From NCBI GenBank assembly GCA_000153385.1, contig CH672374.1:1986544-2050543 (forward strand): a stretch of 64,000 nt of DNA. Direction: 5' to 3'. Shown piece after piece: positions 7,510-18,300 of the stretch. This DNA is from Flavobacteria bacterium BBFL7 (lineage in GTDB: Bacteria; Bacteroidota; Bacteroidia; Flavobacteriales; Flavobacteriaceae). The position numbers were made by a program, and so were the translations under genes. Below the pieces are notes generated by a model that saw only the letters and a program-made list of their open reading frames with translations, was not told the origin of the DNA and made no database searches. The stretch's first letter is position 1. Each line of letters starts with the position of its first letter.

Positions 7510-9615
7510 TTATTTATTTTTAATAGGGTTGAATAAAGGCTTATCAGACAATAGCCATTTAAATCTTAATCCAAGTTCTGTAAATGTAAATCCAGCAGCT
7601 GTAGTGGAAGCAATATTACTTTGTTGTCCATAAACATCTAGAGCTGTGCGATCTGAGAATTTATAACCTAATGAGGCCTGCAATCTATATGTCGATTGTC
7701 TACTGTTATCTTCAATAAATTGATAACCAGTTGCCGCACTTAAGTCATAATACCATTGATCCTTTTTAATGCTTTCTATACTACGATTGAGATTAAAGAA
7801 AATTTCTACAGCATTAAAACGACTAGGGCTGAAGTATACGGTTGGGACCTGGTTTTTAAAAGTGATGTATTGATAATTTAGTCCAGCTTTAAGTGAAGGT
7901 TTTTTTAATAGGTTGTAATACAGTGAGGTAAATAATAAATTTCTCGAGTTCCCATCATTCTGTGAGGTATAAAAATATTGAGTGAACCATCCCAGTTTAA
8001 AATTAGTACTCACATTATAATTTAAATAATAGTTGTTTTGTACTAATTGACGTTCTAATAAAGCTGTATTAAAACTCTCTACATTTCTTTTATAGCCTAT
8101 GTCGATTGATTGTAACTTAATCGTTTTAATCTGTAATGAAACATCTGAAATAAACTCTGTATAACTACTGTTGTCTGCGTTGATACTGTTGATACCTGCA
8201 ATTCCTTTAAGCTTTAAATTAGGTAAAAATTCATATGCAGCACCTAGTTGGAAAAGTTGTGTAGTAGCCTGAGATGAAAGTGGATTGTTGAATGTGTCTC
8301 GATAATTATAATTTGCTAAAAAGGCAAATTTTGTACTTGTAGGGACTGTAAGATTAACATCTAGGTTATAGGCCTCATTATCTCCGTTATCAAAACTATA
8401 ACTTGGTTTAACCTTAACCACTGGTGTGAATTGTTCATCTAGTTTTTTGATAAACTGTAAGGCATCTTTTTGGTCTTTAAAAATCTCTAAGGTCTTACTA
8501 GCAGATATATATGCAGCGAGATAATCTCCTGTCGCTTTTTGCGCATTTGATTTACCTAAATTACCATCAAATGAGGTGCTGTCAGAAGCCAAAATCAAAT
8601 TATAATCTTCTATACTTTTATTAAAATTACTTTTATAAATATTCAATGTAGCTCTTAAAGATAGTAGCCAGTTCTCTGGACCCGACTGTTCTATCTGATT
8701 GTCAATCATATGTTCAGCATCTTGATATTTATCATTCCATATGAGGGCTTGTATATGACGTTCTATAGTCTGTCTTTCAATATTTTCTAAAGTAGAAGGT
8801 AGTAAGGAAGACATGGCCTTGCTCGAATATTGTAATGCTTTTTTTTCTTTCCCTTTAAGATGTTGTACTAAAGAGATACCATTTAAGGAGATGATACTAT
8901 CTGTAGGAGTTCTATTTATTTTATGATAAGTGATTAAGGCGCTGTCAACCTGTGTTGCAATAAGATATGTATTAGCCAGGACTTGTAACGTCTCGGTATC
9001 ATATTCTAAAAATGTCAAATTATCTTTTAAAAGTTGAGCAGCTTGTTCATAAGATTGCTTTTGTACCAGTTGATTAGAATAACCTAGATGGATGTATTTT
9101 TTTGACGTCAGTGCGTTAGGATTACCAGGATCAATGACCAGTGCCTTGTTAATGTAATCTTGTGCTTGAGGATATTCCTTTAAATTTGATAAGGTATTTG
9201 CATAGCCTAAAACTGCAGGGAAACTTTGATCATTTTCATTTAAAAGCTTTTTATAATATGATTTTGCAGCAGTATATTTTTTATTCCAAAGTAAAGATTC
9301 TGCATAATTTAATTTGATTTCAAAATCTTCAGGATATTTATTTAAAAGCTCTTGAAATATAAGTGTTGCTTCATCTGGATTACCGCTTAATCCAGTTGCT
9401 CTTCCTAAACACAGTTGAGCAGTTTTATTATTAGGGTGCTCTTTTAAGATATCGGTAAAAAAAGTTTTGGCCTGTTTAAAATCCCCTTTTTCAAGTAATT
9501 GAAAACCTGGATTCATATTTTGACTATATCCTATGTGCATTACAAATAAGGCGATAATAGAGAAAACGCCTTTTTTGAGCGCTATTTGCAAATAGGGTTG
9601 AAAAGATTTCATCAT
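7510..9615 (-). CDS. TPR protein with outer-membrane beta-barrel (exopolysaccharide porin-like)
   Basis: The protein has 701 residues. After a signal peptide (hydrophobic stretch about 14-30, ending GYSQ), residues about 35-390 are tandem tetratricopeptide repeats. Residues about 400-701 are alternating beta strands rich in aromatic residues, and end in LGLRFKWLL as expected of an outer-membrane barrel of the YaiO type. A periplasmic TPR scaffold fused to a barrel is the design of the export porins PgaA, BcsC and PelB. It stands among glycosyltransferase and flippase genes and is divergent from the STAS-flippase pair, so export of the polysaccharide through this barrel is the likely role. Its start codon overlaps the first half-site of the LytTR element at 9608, so it may share that control. 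Confidence 0.78.
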   Translation of the reverse strand: MMKSFQPYLQIALKKGVFSIIALFVMHIGYSQNMNPGFQLLEKGDFKQAKTFFTDILKEHPNNKTAQLCLGRATGLSGNPDEATLIFQELLNKYPEDFEIKLNYAESLLWNKKYTAAKSYYKKLLNENDQSFPAVLGYANTLSNLKEYPQAQDYINKALVIDPGNPNALTSKKYIHLGYSNQLVQKQSYEQAAQLLKDNLTFLEYDTETLQVLANTYLIATQVDSALITYHKINRTPTDSIISLNGISLVQHLKGKEKKALQYSSKAMSSLLPSTLENIERQTIERHIQALIWNDKYQDAEHMIDNQIEQSGPENWLLSLRATLNIYKSNFNKSIEDYNLILASDSTSFDGNLGKSNAQKATGDYLAAYISASKTLEIFKDQKDALQFIKKLDEQFTPVVKVKPSYSFDNGDNEAYNLDVNLTVPTSTKFAFLANYNYRDTFNNPLSSQATTQLFQLGAAYEFLPNLKLKGIAGINSINADNSSYTEFISDVSLQIKTIKLQSIDIGYKRNVESFNTALLERQLVQNNYYLNYNVSTNFKLGWFTQYFYTSQNDGNSRNLLFTSLYYNLLKKPSLKAGLNYQYITFKNQVPTVYFSPSRFNAVEIFFNLNRSIESIKKDQWYYDLSAATGYQFIEDNSRQSTYRLQASLGYKFSDRTALDVYGQQSNIASTTAAGFTFTELGLRFKWLLSDKPLFNPIKNK

Positions 9616-9695
9616 TAGATATTATTCATTCGTCTACACTTAATCGTCACTAAACGAAATATACGGTTTTAACCCATAGATCAGTGACATATTTG
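9608..9695 (+). promoter_or_regulatory. Putative LytTR operator and promoter of the STAS-flippase genes
   Basis: Half-sites ttcatcatta (9608-9617, the weakest of the set) and ttcgtctaca(ctt) (9629-9641) are 21 bp apart. The -7 element CATATTTG is at 9688-9695, 59 bp from the second half-site. The region is divergent: on the minus strand a TATATTTC near 9655-9668 could serve the TPR-barrel gene, and the first half-site overlaps that gene's start codon. Confidence 0.55.
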
Positions 9696-9737
9696 CAATG
9701 TAATAATAAACAAATACTCATTTTTAAATATAGCATT

Positions 9738-10016
9738 ATGTCACTTACTATTAAAAGAACACAAGGAATTTATCAATTATCTGGAATACTAAATGCAACT
9801 ACCTCTAACTGCTTAGTCAACCACATCAATTTTCTTCTAGATGAAGAAGCAGAGGTAAATATCAATATTGATGGTCTAAAATTAATCGATCAAAATGGTG
9901 TTGCAGCTTTTATGACAATAATGTCATATTCTTTACGTCCAGATAAAAACATTTATATTTCCGGTAATGGATATAAGGATATCTATAACGAATATCGCTA
10001 TAGGTCAATAGCTTAA
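9738..10016 (+). CDS. STAS-domain protein lacking the phosphorylatable serine
   Basis: I choose the ATG at 9738 (protein begins MSLTIKRTQG, 92 residues) over an in-frame ATG at 9684. The likely -7 element lies at 9688-9695, downstream of the earlier ATG, and the shorter form matches the usual STAS length. The sequence shows the STAS pattern of alternating strands and helices. At the position of the regulatory serine in SpoIIAA-type anti-sigma antagonists (MDSSG) it has IDQNG (Asp51, Gln52), so it cannot be switched by phosphorylation there. It lies 20 bases before the flippase gene and is probably co-transcribed with it. It may bind a partner constitutively; the partner is unknown. Confidence 0.72.
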   Translation: MSLTIKRTQGIYQLSGILNATTSNCLVNHINFLLDEEAEVNINIDGLKLIDQNGVAAFMTIMSYSLRPDKNIYISGNGYKDIYNEYRYRSIA

Positions 10017-10036
10017 TCTATAATAAGAAAATAGTC

Positions 10037-11275
10037 ATGCAATTAATCACTTCATTAACTAGAAAAAAAATTTCGCCTGAACAGCTTTTTATGTTGAGCG
10101 TTCTGGTTGTTAATGGTGGTAATTATATTTATAATTTGGTCCTAGGTAGATGGTTGGGTCCAGCACAATTTGCAGATGCGGCTATATTAATTACCTTTTT
10201 ACTAGTTCTATCTTTTCTAGCGATGACATTTCAGTTAGTCACAGCAAAATATTCTGTCCTTCTTGAAAACTCGCAACTACCTTCTTTTTTAAAGAGAATT
10301 TTAAAATCCTCTCTGTTTGTAGGACTTATTGCAGGCCTAGCGATTATGTTACTGTCTGGTCAGCTACAGGATTTATTTCATACCACAAGTAAAAATATGT
10401 TCATCATATTTGGTATAGCTGTCCCATTTTATTTTTTAATGAGTGTGAATCGTGGTTTCCTGCAAGGCAAAAATGATTTTAAAGGCCTGGCTATTACATA
10501 TCAATCTGAAATGTTAGTCAGATTGGGACTTACATTATTATTACTTTATTTTTTAAAAATAGACCCAATTCTAATCGTGTCTATTGGAATTTTAGTTTCA
10601 CTACTATTCGGTTTATTCCCATTTAAAATGTCGTCATTGCTCCAGTTGAAATCAGCTACAATTGACACCGTTTTATCAAAACAAATTAAACGTTTTTTTT
10701 TAGTAACTCTTTTCTATGAATTAACGCAAATTATCATCAATAATAGTGATATACTATTAGTTAAACATTACTTTGAAGATACTGAGGCAGGTTTATATGC
10801 TTCTCTTGCTCTTATAGGAAGAGTCGTTTATTTTATGGCGTGGATGTTTGTCATGTTATTATTGCCCAAAGTAATTACGTTACAGAAAGATGGTAAAGAA
10901 ACACAGACATTACTATTCAAATATGTAGGTTATATATCACTATTATGCCTATTTATTATTGCTGGTACGGCGTTATTTCCAGAATTAGTGGTAGAGATCT
11001 TATTCGGTCAGGCTTATCTAGAAATAGCACCACTTTTATGGAAGTATGCTATCGCAACATCATTATTTGCTATTGCAAATATCTTTTCTTACTACTTCCT
11101 TTCTTTAGGTAAGTACAAGCCAGTAATTATATCTGGTATAATGGGCTTAGCTCAAATCTTCCTTATAATGTTTTATCATCAAGACCTTGAGCAAGTCGTA
11201 CTCGTTCAAATTATTGCAATGACCATTTTAATGGTAATGCAAATTGTATACTTTATGATTGGTAAAAACTCTTAA
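10037..11275 (+). CDS. MOP-superfamily flippase (Wzx/PelG-like)
   Basis: The 412-residue integral membrane protein has about 12 hydrophobic segments and the early motif LGRWLGPAQFADAAIL, typical of the oligosaccharide flippases of the multidrug/oligosaccharidyl-lipid/polysaccharide (MOP) superfamily. It should move a lipid-linked glycan or a growing polymer across the inner membrane. It follows the STAS gene and is followed by a GT4 glycosyltransferase with its own promoter. The substrate cannot be read from sequence. Confidence 0.85.
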   Translation: MQLITSLTRKKISPEQLFMLSVLVVNGGNYIYNLVLGRWLGPAQFADAAILITFLLVLSFLAMTFQLVTAKYSVLLENSQLPSFLKRILKSSLFVGLIAGLAIMLLSGQLQDLFHTTSKNMFIIFGIAVPFYFLMSVNRGFLQGKNDFKGLAITYQSEMLVRLGLTLLLLYFLKIDPILIVSIGILVSLLFGLFPFKMSSLLQLKSATIDTVLSKQIKRFFLVTLFYELTQIIINNSDILLVKHYFEDTEAGLYASLALIGRVVYFMAWMFVMLLLPKVITLQKDGKETQTLLFKYVGYISLLCLFIIAGTALFPELVVEILFGQAYLEIAPLLWKYAIATSLFAIANIFSYYFLSLGKYKPVIISGIMGLAQIFLIMFYHQDLEQVVLVQIIAMTILMVMQIVYFMIGKNS

Positions 11276-11280
11276 TACCA

Positions 11281-11367
11281 CTTATCTACAGATAAATGCA
11301 ACTCGTCTACACTTATAGTCAACCAATCTTATTATCTATAAAACACGGTTAATTATTACCAAATTTG
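11281..11367 (+). promoter_or_regulatory. Putative LytTR operator and promoter of the GT4 gene (clearest copy)
   Basis: Half-sites cttatctaca (11281-11290) and ctcgtctaca(ctt) (11302-11314) differ at only two of ten positions and are exactly 21 bp apart. The -7 element CAAATTTG is at 11360-11367, 58 bp from the second half-site, with no -33 TTG. The start codon is 77 bp after the second half-site. This copy shows the direct-repeat structure best. Confidence 0.65.
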
Positions 11368-11390
11368 TCCTGTAATTAAAAACAATAATC

Positions 11391-12602
11391 ATGAAATTAG
11401 CCATTGTAACAGCATATCCACCTAGTAAAGTAACTTTAAATGAGTATGCTTTTCACCTAGTTAAAAGCTTTAGATTAAAAGATGAGATTACAGAAATCGT
11501 TTTACTTACTGATAAAACAAGTGGCGATAAAGACTTAAGTTTTGAAGCTGATGGTTGTAAGATTACCGTTAAAGAATGCTGGTCTTTTAATAGCTATTGG
11601 AATATTAAAAATGTTACAGCAGCCATTAATGAAACACAACCAGATAACGTTCTGTTTAATCTTCAGTTCATGAAATTTGGAGATAAAAAAATAGCTGCAG
11701 CATTAGGTCTAATGCTACCTCTTATTTGTAAAATTAAAAAGATTCCAACCATAGTTTTACTTCATAACATTTTAGAAGAAGTTGATTTAGGTAGTGCAGG
11801 TTTTACAAATAATAAAGTGCTTACGGCCTTGTATGGCTTGATAGGAACGATACTTACTAAACTTATCTTACAAGCAGATATTGTGGCAGTAACAATGAAC
11901 AAATATGTGCAAATTCTAGAGAAAAAATATAACGCAAAAAATGTAATACTTATACCTCATGGCACTTTTGAAGTTGCAACAGAAGAGCCTTCTTATGCCA
12001 TTGCTCAAGGACCTTTACAAGTTATGACCTTTGGTAAATTCGGTACCTATAAAAAGGTTGAGTCTATGATTGATGCTGTAGAATTAGTTAGAGAAAGAAC
12101 AAATTTAGATATAGAAATAGTAATTGCAGGAACAGATAACCCTAACGTCCCTGGATATTTAGAAAACGTAAAAAAACAATATAATCATGTCGATCAGTTA
12201 AGGTTTACTGGCTATGTAGAAGAAGAAGAAGTACCAGTATTATTTAATGATAGTGCAGTAGTTGTATTTCCATATACATCTACAACAGGTAGTTCTGGTG
12301 TATTACATCAGGCTGGTAGTTATGGAAAGGCCGTTGTGATGCCAGATCTTGGAGACCTAGCTTTATTAACGCAAGATGAAGGATATAGAGGTGAGTTCTT
12401 TGAGCCCGAAAGTGTTGAAAGCCTTGCTTATTCTATAGAGGCTATATTGACAAACGAAGCGCATAGAATAGCTATCGCCAAAGCTAACTTTAAAGCAGCT
12501 ACATCTCACCCTATGAGTAGAATTACAGAAATGTACTTAACGGCTTTCAATCAAATTAAACAAGGTAAAAAAAGAGGTGTAATCTCTCTTAACGCTGGCT
12601 AG
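11391..12602 (+). CDS. Family 4 glycosyltransferase (GT-B fold)
   Basis: This 403-residue soluble protein has a Rossmann-like start (MKLAIVTAYPPSK) and a C-terminal half with VMTFGKFGTYKKVESMIDAV, VIAGTD and VVFPYTSTTGSSGVLHQAGS, the GT4 donor-binding region. The first Glu of the usual ExxxxxxxE motif is not present in the standard place, which may affect donor choice. It has its own LytTR-type promoter. Its 3' end overlaps that of the convergent hydrolase gene by 14 bp. It should add sugars to the polymer made by this locus. The combination GT4, MOP flippase and TPR-porin recalls PelF, PelG and PelB. Confidence 0.85.
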   Translation: MKLAIVTAYPPSKVTLNEYAFHLVKSFRLKDEITEIVLLTDKTSGDKDLSFEADGCKITVKECWSFNSYWNIKNVTAAINETQPDNVLFNLQFMKFGDKKIAAALGLMLPLICKIKKIPTIVLLHNILEEVDLGSAGFTNNKVLTALYGLIGTILTKLILQADIVAVTMNKYVQILEKKYNAKNVILIPHGTFEVATEEPSYAIAQGPLQVMTFGKFGTYKKVESMIDAVELVRERTNLDIEIVIAGTDNPNVPGYLENVKKQYNHVDQLRFTGYVEEEEVPVLFNDSAVVVFPYTSTTGSSGVLHQAGSYGKAVVMPDLGDLALLTQDEGYRGEFFEPESVESLAYSIEAILTNEAHRIAIAKANFKAATSHPMSRITEMYLTAFNQIKQGKKRGVISLNAG

Positions 12603-14106
12603 TAATATACTCAAACGAAGATTTTTTCTTTCCCCTGGAATCTAGAAACCCATAATATTTTTGTGGATTTCTACGCCATGGAAGTGTTCCAGTAACGCTT
12701 TCAGGTATGGATTCAAAGTCATAAAGAGTCCAAGACATAAATGAAAGTTTATTCTTTTTAAGAAGTTCTTGGGCTTCTTTGTGATACAACGCTTGATCAT
12801 CTTCATCAGATCCCATCAAATTCCAAACACCAGAGTACGAGCTCATCCCATACTCTGTTACAGCAATACTTTTATCTCCTGTAACTTTTCTAAGCTCTAC
12901 CACAGCGTTTTCAAACTCGACTAGAGAATCATAATAATGAAAGGTAATGAAGTCCACCTCTTCTATTAATGACTGGGCACTAGAAATGTTAGACCATCCT
13001 ATCGTGGTAGGATGATGATTATCGATTGATTTAACTCTATATAACATATGAATTAACCAAGATTCCACAGTTTGTTTTTTTCTGGAATCAAAATCGAGAT
13101 CAGGTTCATTTTTTAAATCATAACCTAAAAGGGCATCATGATTTTTAACAGCGTTAACAACACTAATAAGATGTTTTTGTGTCATAGTCCAATCACTGAC
13201 TGAATAATCTCCATAAAAATCAAATAATGTAATTAATACTTTTAAGTCCTCTTGTTGAGCTTGATCCAGTAGAAGTAATAATTTATCTATTTTTTCTTGA
13301 AGCACATACTCCTTACCAAAATCTTCATATCCTACAAATACTCTGACGCTATTCAATCCAGCATTTTTAATGATTTTAAAATCTGCAGCAATGGTGTCTT
13401 TATGAAATAAAGGACCAAAAGTATCCCAAGGTGAATTTTTAGGATAATAATTAATTCCCTTTAAGCTCATTTTTAGATCATTAGAAGTAGACTTCTGTAA
13501 TCCATCTTTAGTCGATTCTTTAATCATCTGTCTCACACGCCAGTACCCATCTTCTAGTAATAGAATAACTTTGTATGTATTTATCGTAGTGGATTTACCG
13601 ATAAACTTTTCATTCTTAAAAAGTTGGTGATATTCTAAAACATTATGATCTGTTAAGACGATTAATTGTCCATCTTCACTAAAGAATTCAATTTTAGGAT
13701 GATGCTCTAATGTGGTCATCTCTACGTTAATCTGTTGACTTAAGTTGTGTTTTATTAATTGAGTAACTTTTTTTGTGGCATTTTCAGTATAATAATCTTC
13801 AATACCAGTTAATGTGTTGTTTTTTAATGCTCTAGCTTTTACATACCATGCGTTTAAATAATCTTCTTCAACAGATTTTAATGTAGTGGCATCCACCTGT
13901 CGACCTTCAACATTAGTGGTATTCCATTTAATAATAGGAATGTAATAACGATCTTGTATTTGCTCTGTATGCAGCATTTTACTGCGATCTGCACCAGTAT
14001 TTAAATAGCTGTATAAACTACTTATCCCAAATGTGATCAGAGCGATTATTAATATATAAAATAAAATTAAGCCACTGCGCAGTATGTTCTTATTGGTATT
14101 ATTCAA
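12589..14106 (-). CDS. Membrane-anchored GH5-like glycoside hydrolase with NTF2-like domain
   Basis: The protein has 505 residues. A hydrophobic segment (11-35) anchors it in the membrane or acts as a signal. Residues about 78-200 look like an NTF2-like cone domain (ending DGYWRVRQMIKES). Residues about 215-505 are a TIM barrel of the cellulase-like clan GH-A: GINYYPKNSPWDTFGP, then LKNEPD with acid/base Glu334, FHYYD near 390 and VTEYGMSSY with nucleophile Glu418. Both catalytic glutamates are present. It overlaps the Ig-like gene upstream by 8 bases and closes the three-gene minus-strand operon. Synthesis loci often encode a periplasmic hydrolase that trims the polymer, as PelA and BcsZ do; that role is inferred. 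Confidence 0.82.
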   Translation of the reverse strand: MNNTNKNILRSGLILFYILIIALITFGISSLYSYLNTGADRSKMLHTEQIQDRYYIPIIKWNTTNVEGRQVDATTLKSVEEDYLNAWYVKARALKNNTLTGIEDYYTENATKKVTQLIKHNLSQQINVEMTTLEHHPKIEFFSEDGQLIVLTDHNVLEYHQLFKNEKFIGKSTTINTYKVILLLEDGYWRVRQMIKESTKDGLQKSTSNDLKMSLKGINYYPKNSPWDTFGPLFHKDTIAADFKIIKNAGLNSVRVFVGYEDFGKEYVLQEKIDKLLLLLDQAQQEDLKVLITLFDFYGDYSVSDWTMTQKHLISVVNAVKNHDALLGYDLKNEPDLDFDSRKKQTVESWLIHMLYRVKSIDNHHPTTIGWSNISSAQSLIEEVDFITFHYYDSLVEFENAVVELRKVTGDKSIAVTEYGMSSYSGVWNLMGSDEDDQALYHKEAQELLKKNKLSFMSWTLYDFESIPESVTGTLPWRRNPQKYYGFLDSRGKKKSSFEYITSQR

Positions 14107-15307
14107 AGCTTACTTTTTTAAATGTTTTGGTAATACCACCTGCCGTAATGTTAAGGTCATAATTTCCCTTAGGAATTAAATCTGGGTTGAGTTCAAACCT
14201 TACTTTTCCATTATAAGACTGTTTAAGATAAGTTTCTTCTATGGATTGTCCTACTATCTTCAGTTCAACGGTTACACCATCAGGAATGATTTGTCCCATA
14301 AAACTCTTTAAAGGTCCTACAATAATTGATCGGTTACCTTCTAAAAGTTGAATCTCATAATCATCAAAAACTTGTTGAAACTCTAAGTTGATAGTGTTGC
14401 TACTTGCCATACCTGTTACAGCAGCCGTCACTGACCAACTATCTGCCTTTTCTGGGTGAATCATGCTTGCTGTTGCGATTCCTTTGATCGTCGTTCCAGT
14501 AGTTTGTAATATCACGCCAGAACTAGTTGTGATGTAAAAAACGACCAATGTTCCATCACTAACCGTATTTCCATACGAGTCTTTAAGTATTGAGGTGGAA
14601 AAGGTTGCTAGTTGATTCCCATCTGCATAGGAATGATTAAGCTTTCGCGAAAGCGTAAAATCTACAGGCAATCCTGCTTTTACATCTACTATAAACTCTT
14701 TACTAAACTTGTTTCCTGAGTTTGCAGCGAGAAGAATAGGACCAATGGCAGTAGAACTGTAAATGTAATCGTGAGCAATTAAGTTTTTAACCTTAGAAAT
14801 ATTTTGAGATTCTAATATTCCCTTATTGTAATGAAATGATACGGCAGTACCTTCTTCTTGCACGTTATCATAGATGTCTAAAGGTATAGAGACTACCATA
14901 CTATAGTCTGTGTTTCCTGCTATAATACTAGGTGGACCTACATAGGTTTCTATCTCTACAATTTCAGAATTTGATTGTATATAAAAGTCGCCCTGTAATG
15001 CTGTGGTTAATAGCATCCACTTTACAGTACCTGAATTATGACTTATAAATGGTGGTAAGCGATAGGTAAGGATGTTGTTTTGAGTTTGAGGACTAATAAG
15101 TGTGCTACCCAGATTGTAGGTGATTAATAGTTCTGGAGCATTAGTTCCATCGCCTTTAAATCTTAAATCAATTCTTGCACCAGCAGTATACATTTGTTGA
15201 TGATCTACCGGTGTATAAATATTATTAGTAACAGTTTCATGTTGCATGAAACTGTTCGATAAAATCAATATTACAGAGATCAATAAAGCTATAGATTTTA
15301 AACTCAT
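14099..15307 (-). CDS. Secreted protein with bacterial Ig-like (Big_1/invasin-type) domains
   Basis: The protein has 402 residues, with an N-terminal signal segment (MSLKSIALLISVILILS). Residues about 225-315 (FSTSILKDSYGNTVSDGTLV, then a strand with GIATASM) fit the invasin-type Ig fold; an earlier unit about 130-200 is similar but weaker, and the end (about 340-402) is another beta sandwich. There is no T9SS sorting domain or lipobox, so it is probably periplasmic. Its start overlaps the stop of the large membrane protein by one base (TAATG), so the two are translationally coupled. It carries a copy of the 14-bp palindrome in frame. A structural or scaffolding role in the polysaccharide machinery is inferred. 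Confidence 0.72.
   Translation of the reverse strand: MSLKSIALLISVILILSNSFMQHETVTNNIYTPVDHQQMYTAGARIDLRFKGDGTNAPELLITYNLGSTLISPQTQNNILTYRLPPFISHNSGTVKWMLLTTALQGDFYIQSNSEIVEIETYVGPPSIIAGNTDYSMVVSIPLDIYDNVQEEGTAVSFHYNKGILESQNISKVKNLIAHDYIYSSTAIGPILLAANSGNKFSKEFIVDVKAGLPVDFTLSRKLNHSYADGNQLATFSTSILKDSYGNTVSDGTLVVFYITTSSGVILQTTGTTIKGIATASMIHPEKADSWSVTAAVTGMASSNTINLEFQQVFDDYEIQLLEGNRSIIVGPLKSFMGQIIPDGVTVELKIVGQSIEETYLKQSYNGKVRFELNPDLIPKGNYDLNITAGGITKTFKKVSFE
14641..14654. repeat. 14-bp palindrome copy, in the Ig-like gene
   Basis: A perfect GCTTTCGCGAAAGC inside the coding sequence. On the minus strand it is read as part of TLSRKL. Confidence 0.9.
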
Positions 15308-18300
15308 TATTTTGGGTTTCCTATATATGCGTTAGTTTCTAATTTGATGTATGGATACGTACTATTTTCTATTTTTTGCAAGGCATTTAAGGATGCCTTA
15401 GTATCTCGAGTTGGAATAATTTTATTGGCAACATCTTCATTAGGCAATCCATTTACATAGCAATTACTCATATCTGAACTTAGTAAATTAATCTGTGTAT
15501 CTGTTAATAGGTCAAATTCAAAATGTTGTTTGCGTTGCGGACGTACGGCATCTTTTATAAATGTGTAATCTACCCATACTAATTGTTTATCACTATCGTA
15601 GTATGAGATAATTAGTTGTGGTACCGTAGGCTCTTGCGTGCCTGTATTGAATAATTGTCCAGTTACTTTCTTTTCTTTAATATTGATGTTACTGATGGCA
15701 AGACCTTTATATAAGTCAGTGTTAGCGACGTTACCAGCTGCTTGAATATTAAACACAGCAGGTTTATTTTTAAAATCTACTGGTGTATATTGATCTGGAT
15801 TAAAGGATTTAGGAATCGAGTCATTTATACTAGTCCAAGCGATACCTTCAAAGTTAATTTTAAAGCTACTAATCTCTTTAGGCATTAATTTGTGTTTTAC
15901 CACAAACTTTGCATTATGATTTGCTAGTTCTTTATCTTCAATATCATATAACGATGCTTTAAGTACCACATCTGCCGGTACTGTATCGATGTTTTGCACC
16001 TCACCAATAACATAATAATGATCTTCACATTCAACTAGTTTTGCATTTAAAATCTCAAGTGATGGTTGTTTCAGTATATCCTCATGATATGTTTGCTCAG
16101 TACTGATACGTCTTCGTCCTTGATTAAAGAATACAGTTTTATTTTCAGTAAATAATTGATTAGGAGGCAAATCGGTTTCTACTTCTTCGGGCTCAACAAA
16201 CCATTTTCCATGGTGTTCAATAGCTGTGATGTAATCGGTTTTTTGGACTTTTTCAAGTGGTGTAATCCATTCTGTAAGAACTTTTAAGCTCACCGTTTTA
16301 TCTGTTCTTTCCAAAACAATAGTTTCAATGTTATCTAGTTTTGCATAAGAACTTAATAAACCATCAGTAACAGATATTTGTAACATGTATTGATCTAGAG
16401 GTAAATCTCGTTTAGGGTTGATATACCCATGTGCTTTCTCAAACTCTTTAAAGTCTATTGCGTCATAATAGGCTAGAACTACATTTTCGGGACTATGTTG
16501 CGTGTTATTTTCTATATAAAAGATGTAAAGTCCGTAGCATGAAATAATAAATAATAATAATGACCAAACGTGTAAGGTGTGTAGTAAATAACCTTTAAAA
16601 GGTGTGTATTGATCTGGTATTTTTAAATAGGCTGCAGTTGCTGTCTTTCTATATTTAAGCATCCTGGTTAGCATTAATTGAATGTTCAAGAAAAACGCAA
16701 CTAGAATAGTTAGGATAGGCATTATTCCCCAGAGGATTTTTTGCCATTGAGGAACGTCGACTAATGGTAAAATATTAGATAGTGGTGGAACATTCATTTT
16801 TTCCCATACCATAATACCATTTTCTAGTTGCTCTAATCGCTGCCATCCACAGAAATACAACATGGGATCATAAAACTTATCGTTTGAAAAAATATACTTA
16901 AGGTTATATTTTTCAGGAACGGTTAAGAATTGTTGCAGTGAACCTATACCTTCTACACCTTTAAATTTTGAATTTTCTAATCTTTCTATTGGTCTAGTGG
17001 TTAATTCTGGAAGCCTTCTAGCACTATGATAATTACCATCAACACTTAATGCCTTAGTTTGTGCTGCTAGCCATGCCATTTGATCTCCAAAACCAAGTGT
17101 TAAATATCTCCAGTGATCGTGCTGGTCCTGACTTAAAAAGTTAACAATAGGAAGCATCTTAATCTTTGCAGGCTGTGATGGTCTAAAATACCCTAAAGTC
17201 ATGGTAAAGATAATCATCACAATAAAAAGTCCTGCTAAGATTGCCCCAGCGAGTCTATGATATACTGCTCCTAACTTAAGCTGTATAAGAGCCTTAATAT
17301 CACCTTGAATAAACCTAAAAGCAAATTCACCTAGCATAGGTAAGGACATAATTGACGCCCATAAAGTAAATCGGTCTAAGGTTAAAATATTAAAAGCATT
17401 TTCTCCCAAAAACATTTTAGGAATAGGTGTGGTGCCGCCTGTCCCCAATACCGTTAATATGGTAATAGAAAGTCCAAAGAACAGGTATCTTTTACTGTAA
17501 TACCTATAAAAAATATAAGGCAGTATAATTAGAAGTATTCCCCATGGAATCAAGAAAAACACAAGTCCAGAAGAAGTAACTTCTAAAAAATTGTCTCTAG
17601 AGCCATGTGGTATGGGAACTTGGGTTATAGGGTTGTTCTTTGTGTTGATCCAATAGGGTAGAATACATCCTATTATTATGACTAGTGAAGACATTCCAAA
17701 TCCGACGATGCGTTTAAATAACTTTAAGAAGCTTTTTAAAAAAATATTAAATGTAATTTCTTTTGTTGAGCTTACCTGTTCTCTAGCATGATCCATAATA
17801 ACCATACCTATTAATGGAAAAATAAAGAAAACCATCCCGAATATAGGTGTCACGTGATGCGAGGTCACAGTAACAGATATGAGAGAAAGTGATGTGAAGT
17901 AATATCTATAATTCCCGGTTTTGAGCCATAGGTATATCTCTGGTAAAGAATGCATTAAAATAGAGATCCCTATAATACTGGGTAGTTGTCCAAAGATATG
18001 AAGTGTCTCAAGGAAAGAAGAAGAAAATACAGCTAGAAGAGCAGCATACCCAGCAGCCTTTCTGCTAGATGTTATAAGTAAGGAAAATCTATATACACCT
18101 GTAATAAATAGAATGATAGCAATAATAGCAACTGTAAACATCCCAAACTTTAAACCACCTATATAGCTTAACAAGGCGATACACTGATGTACAAGTGGTG
18201 GATAACTCATTACCGTAAAACCGGTGTACCATTTATAATTCCATGGTTCAAACCAGCTACTGGCATAATGTTCTGCAAAGAATAGATGTATTAAAGCATC

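Noticed and set aside
9684-9737. Earlier start for the STAS gene
   Set aside because: The likely -7 element (9688-9695) is downstream of this ATG and the added residues do not fit the STAS fold.
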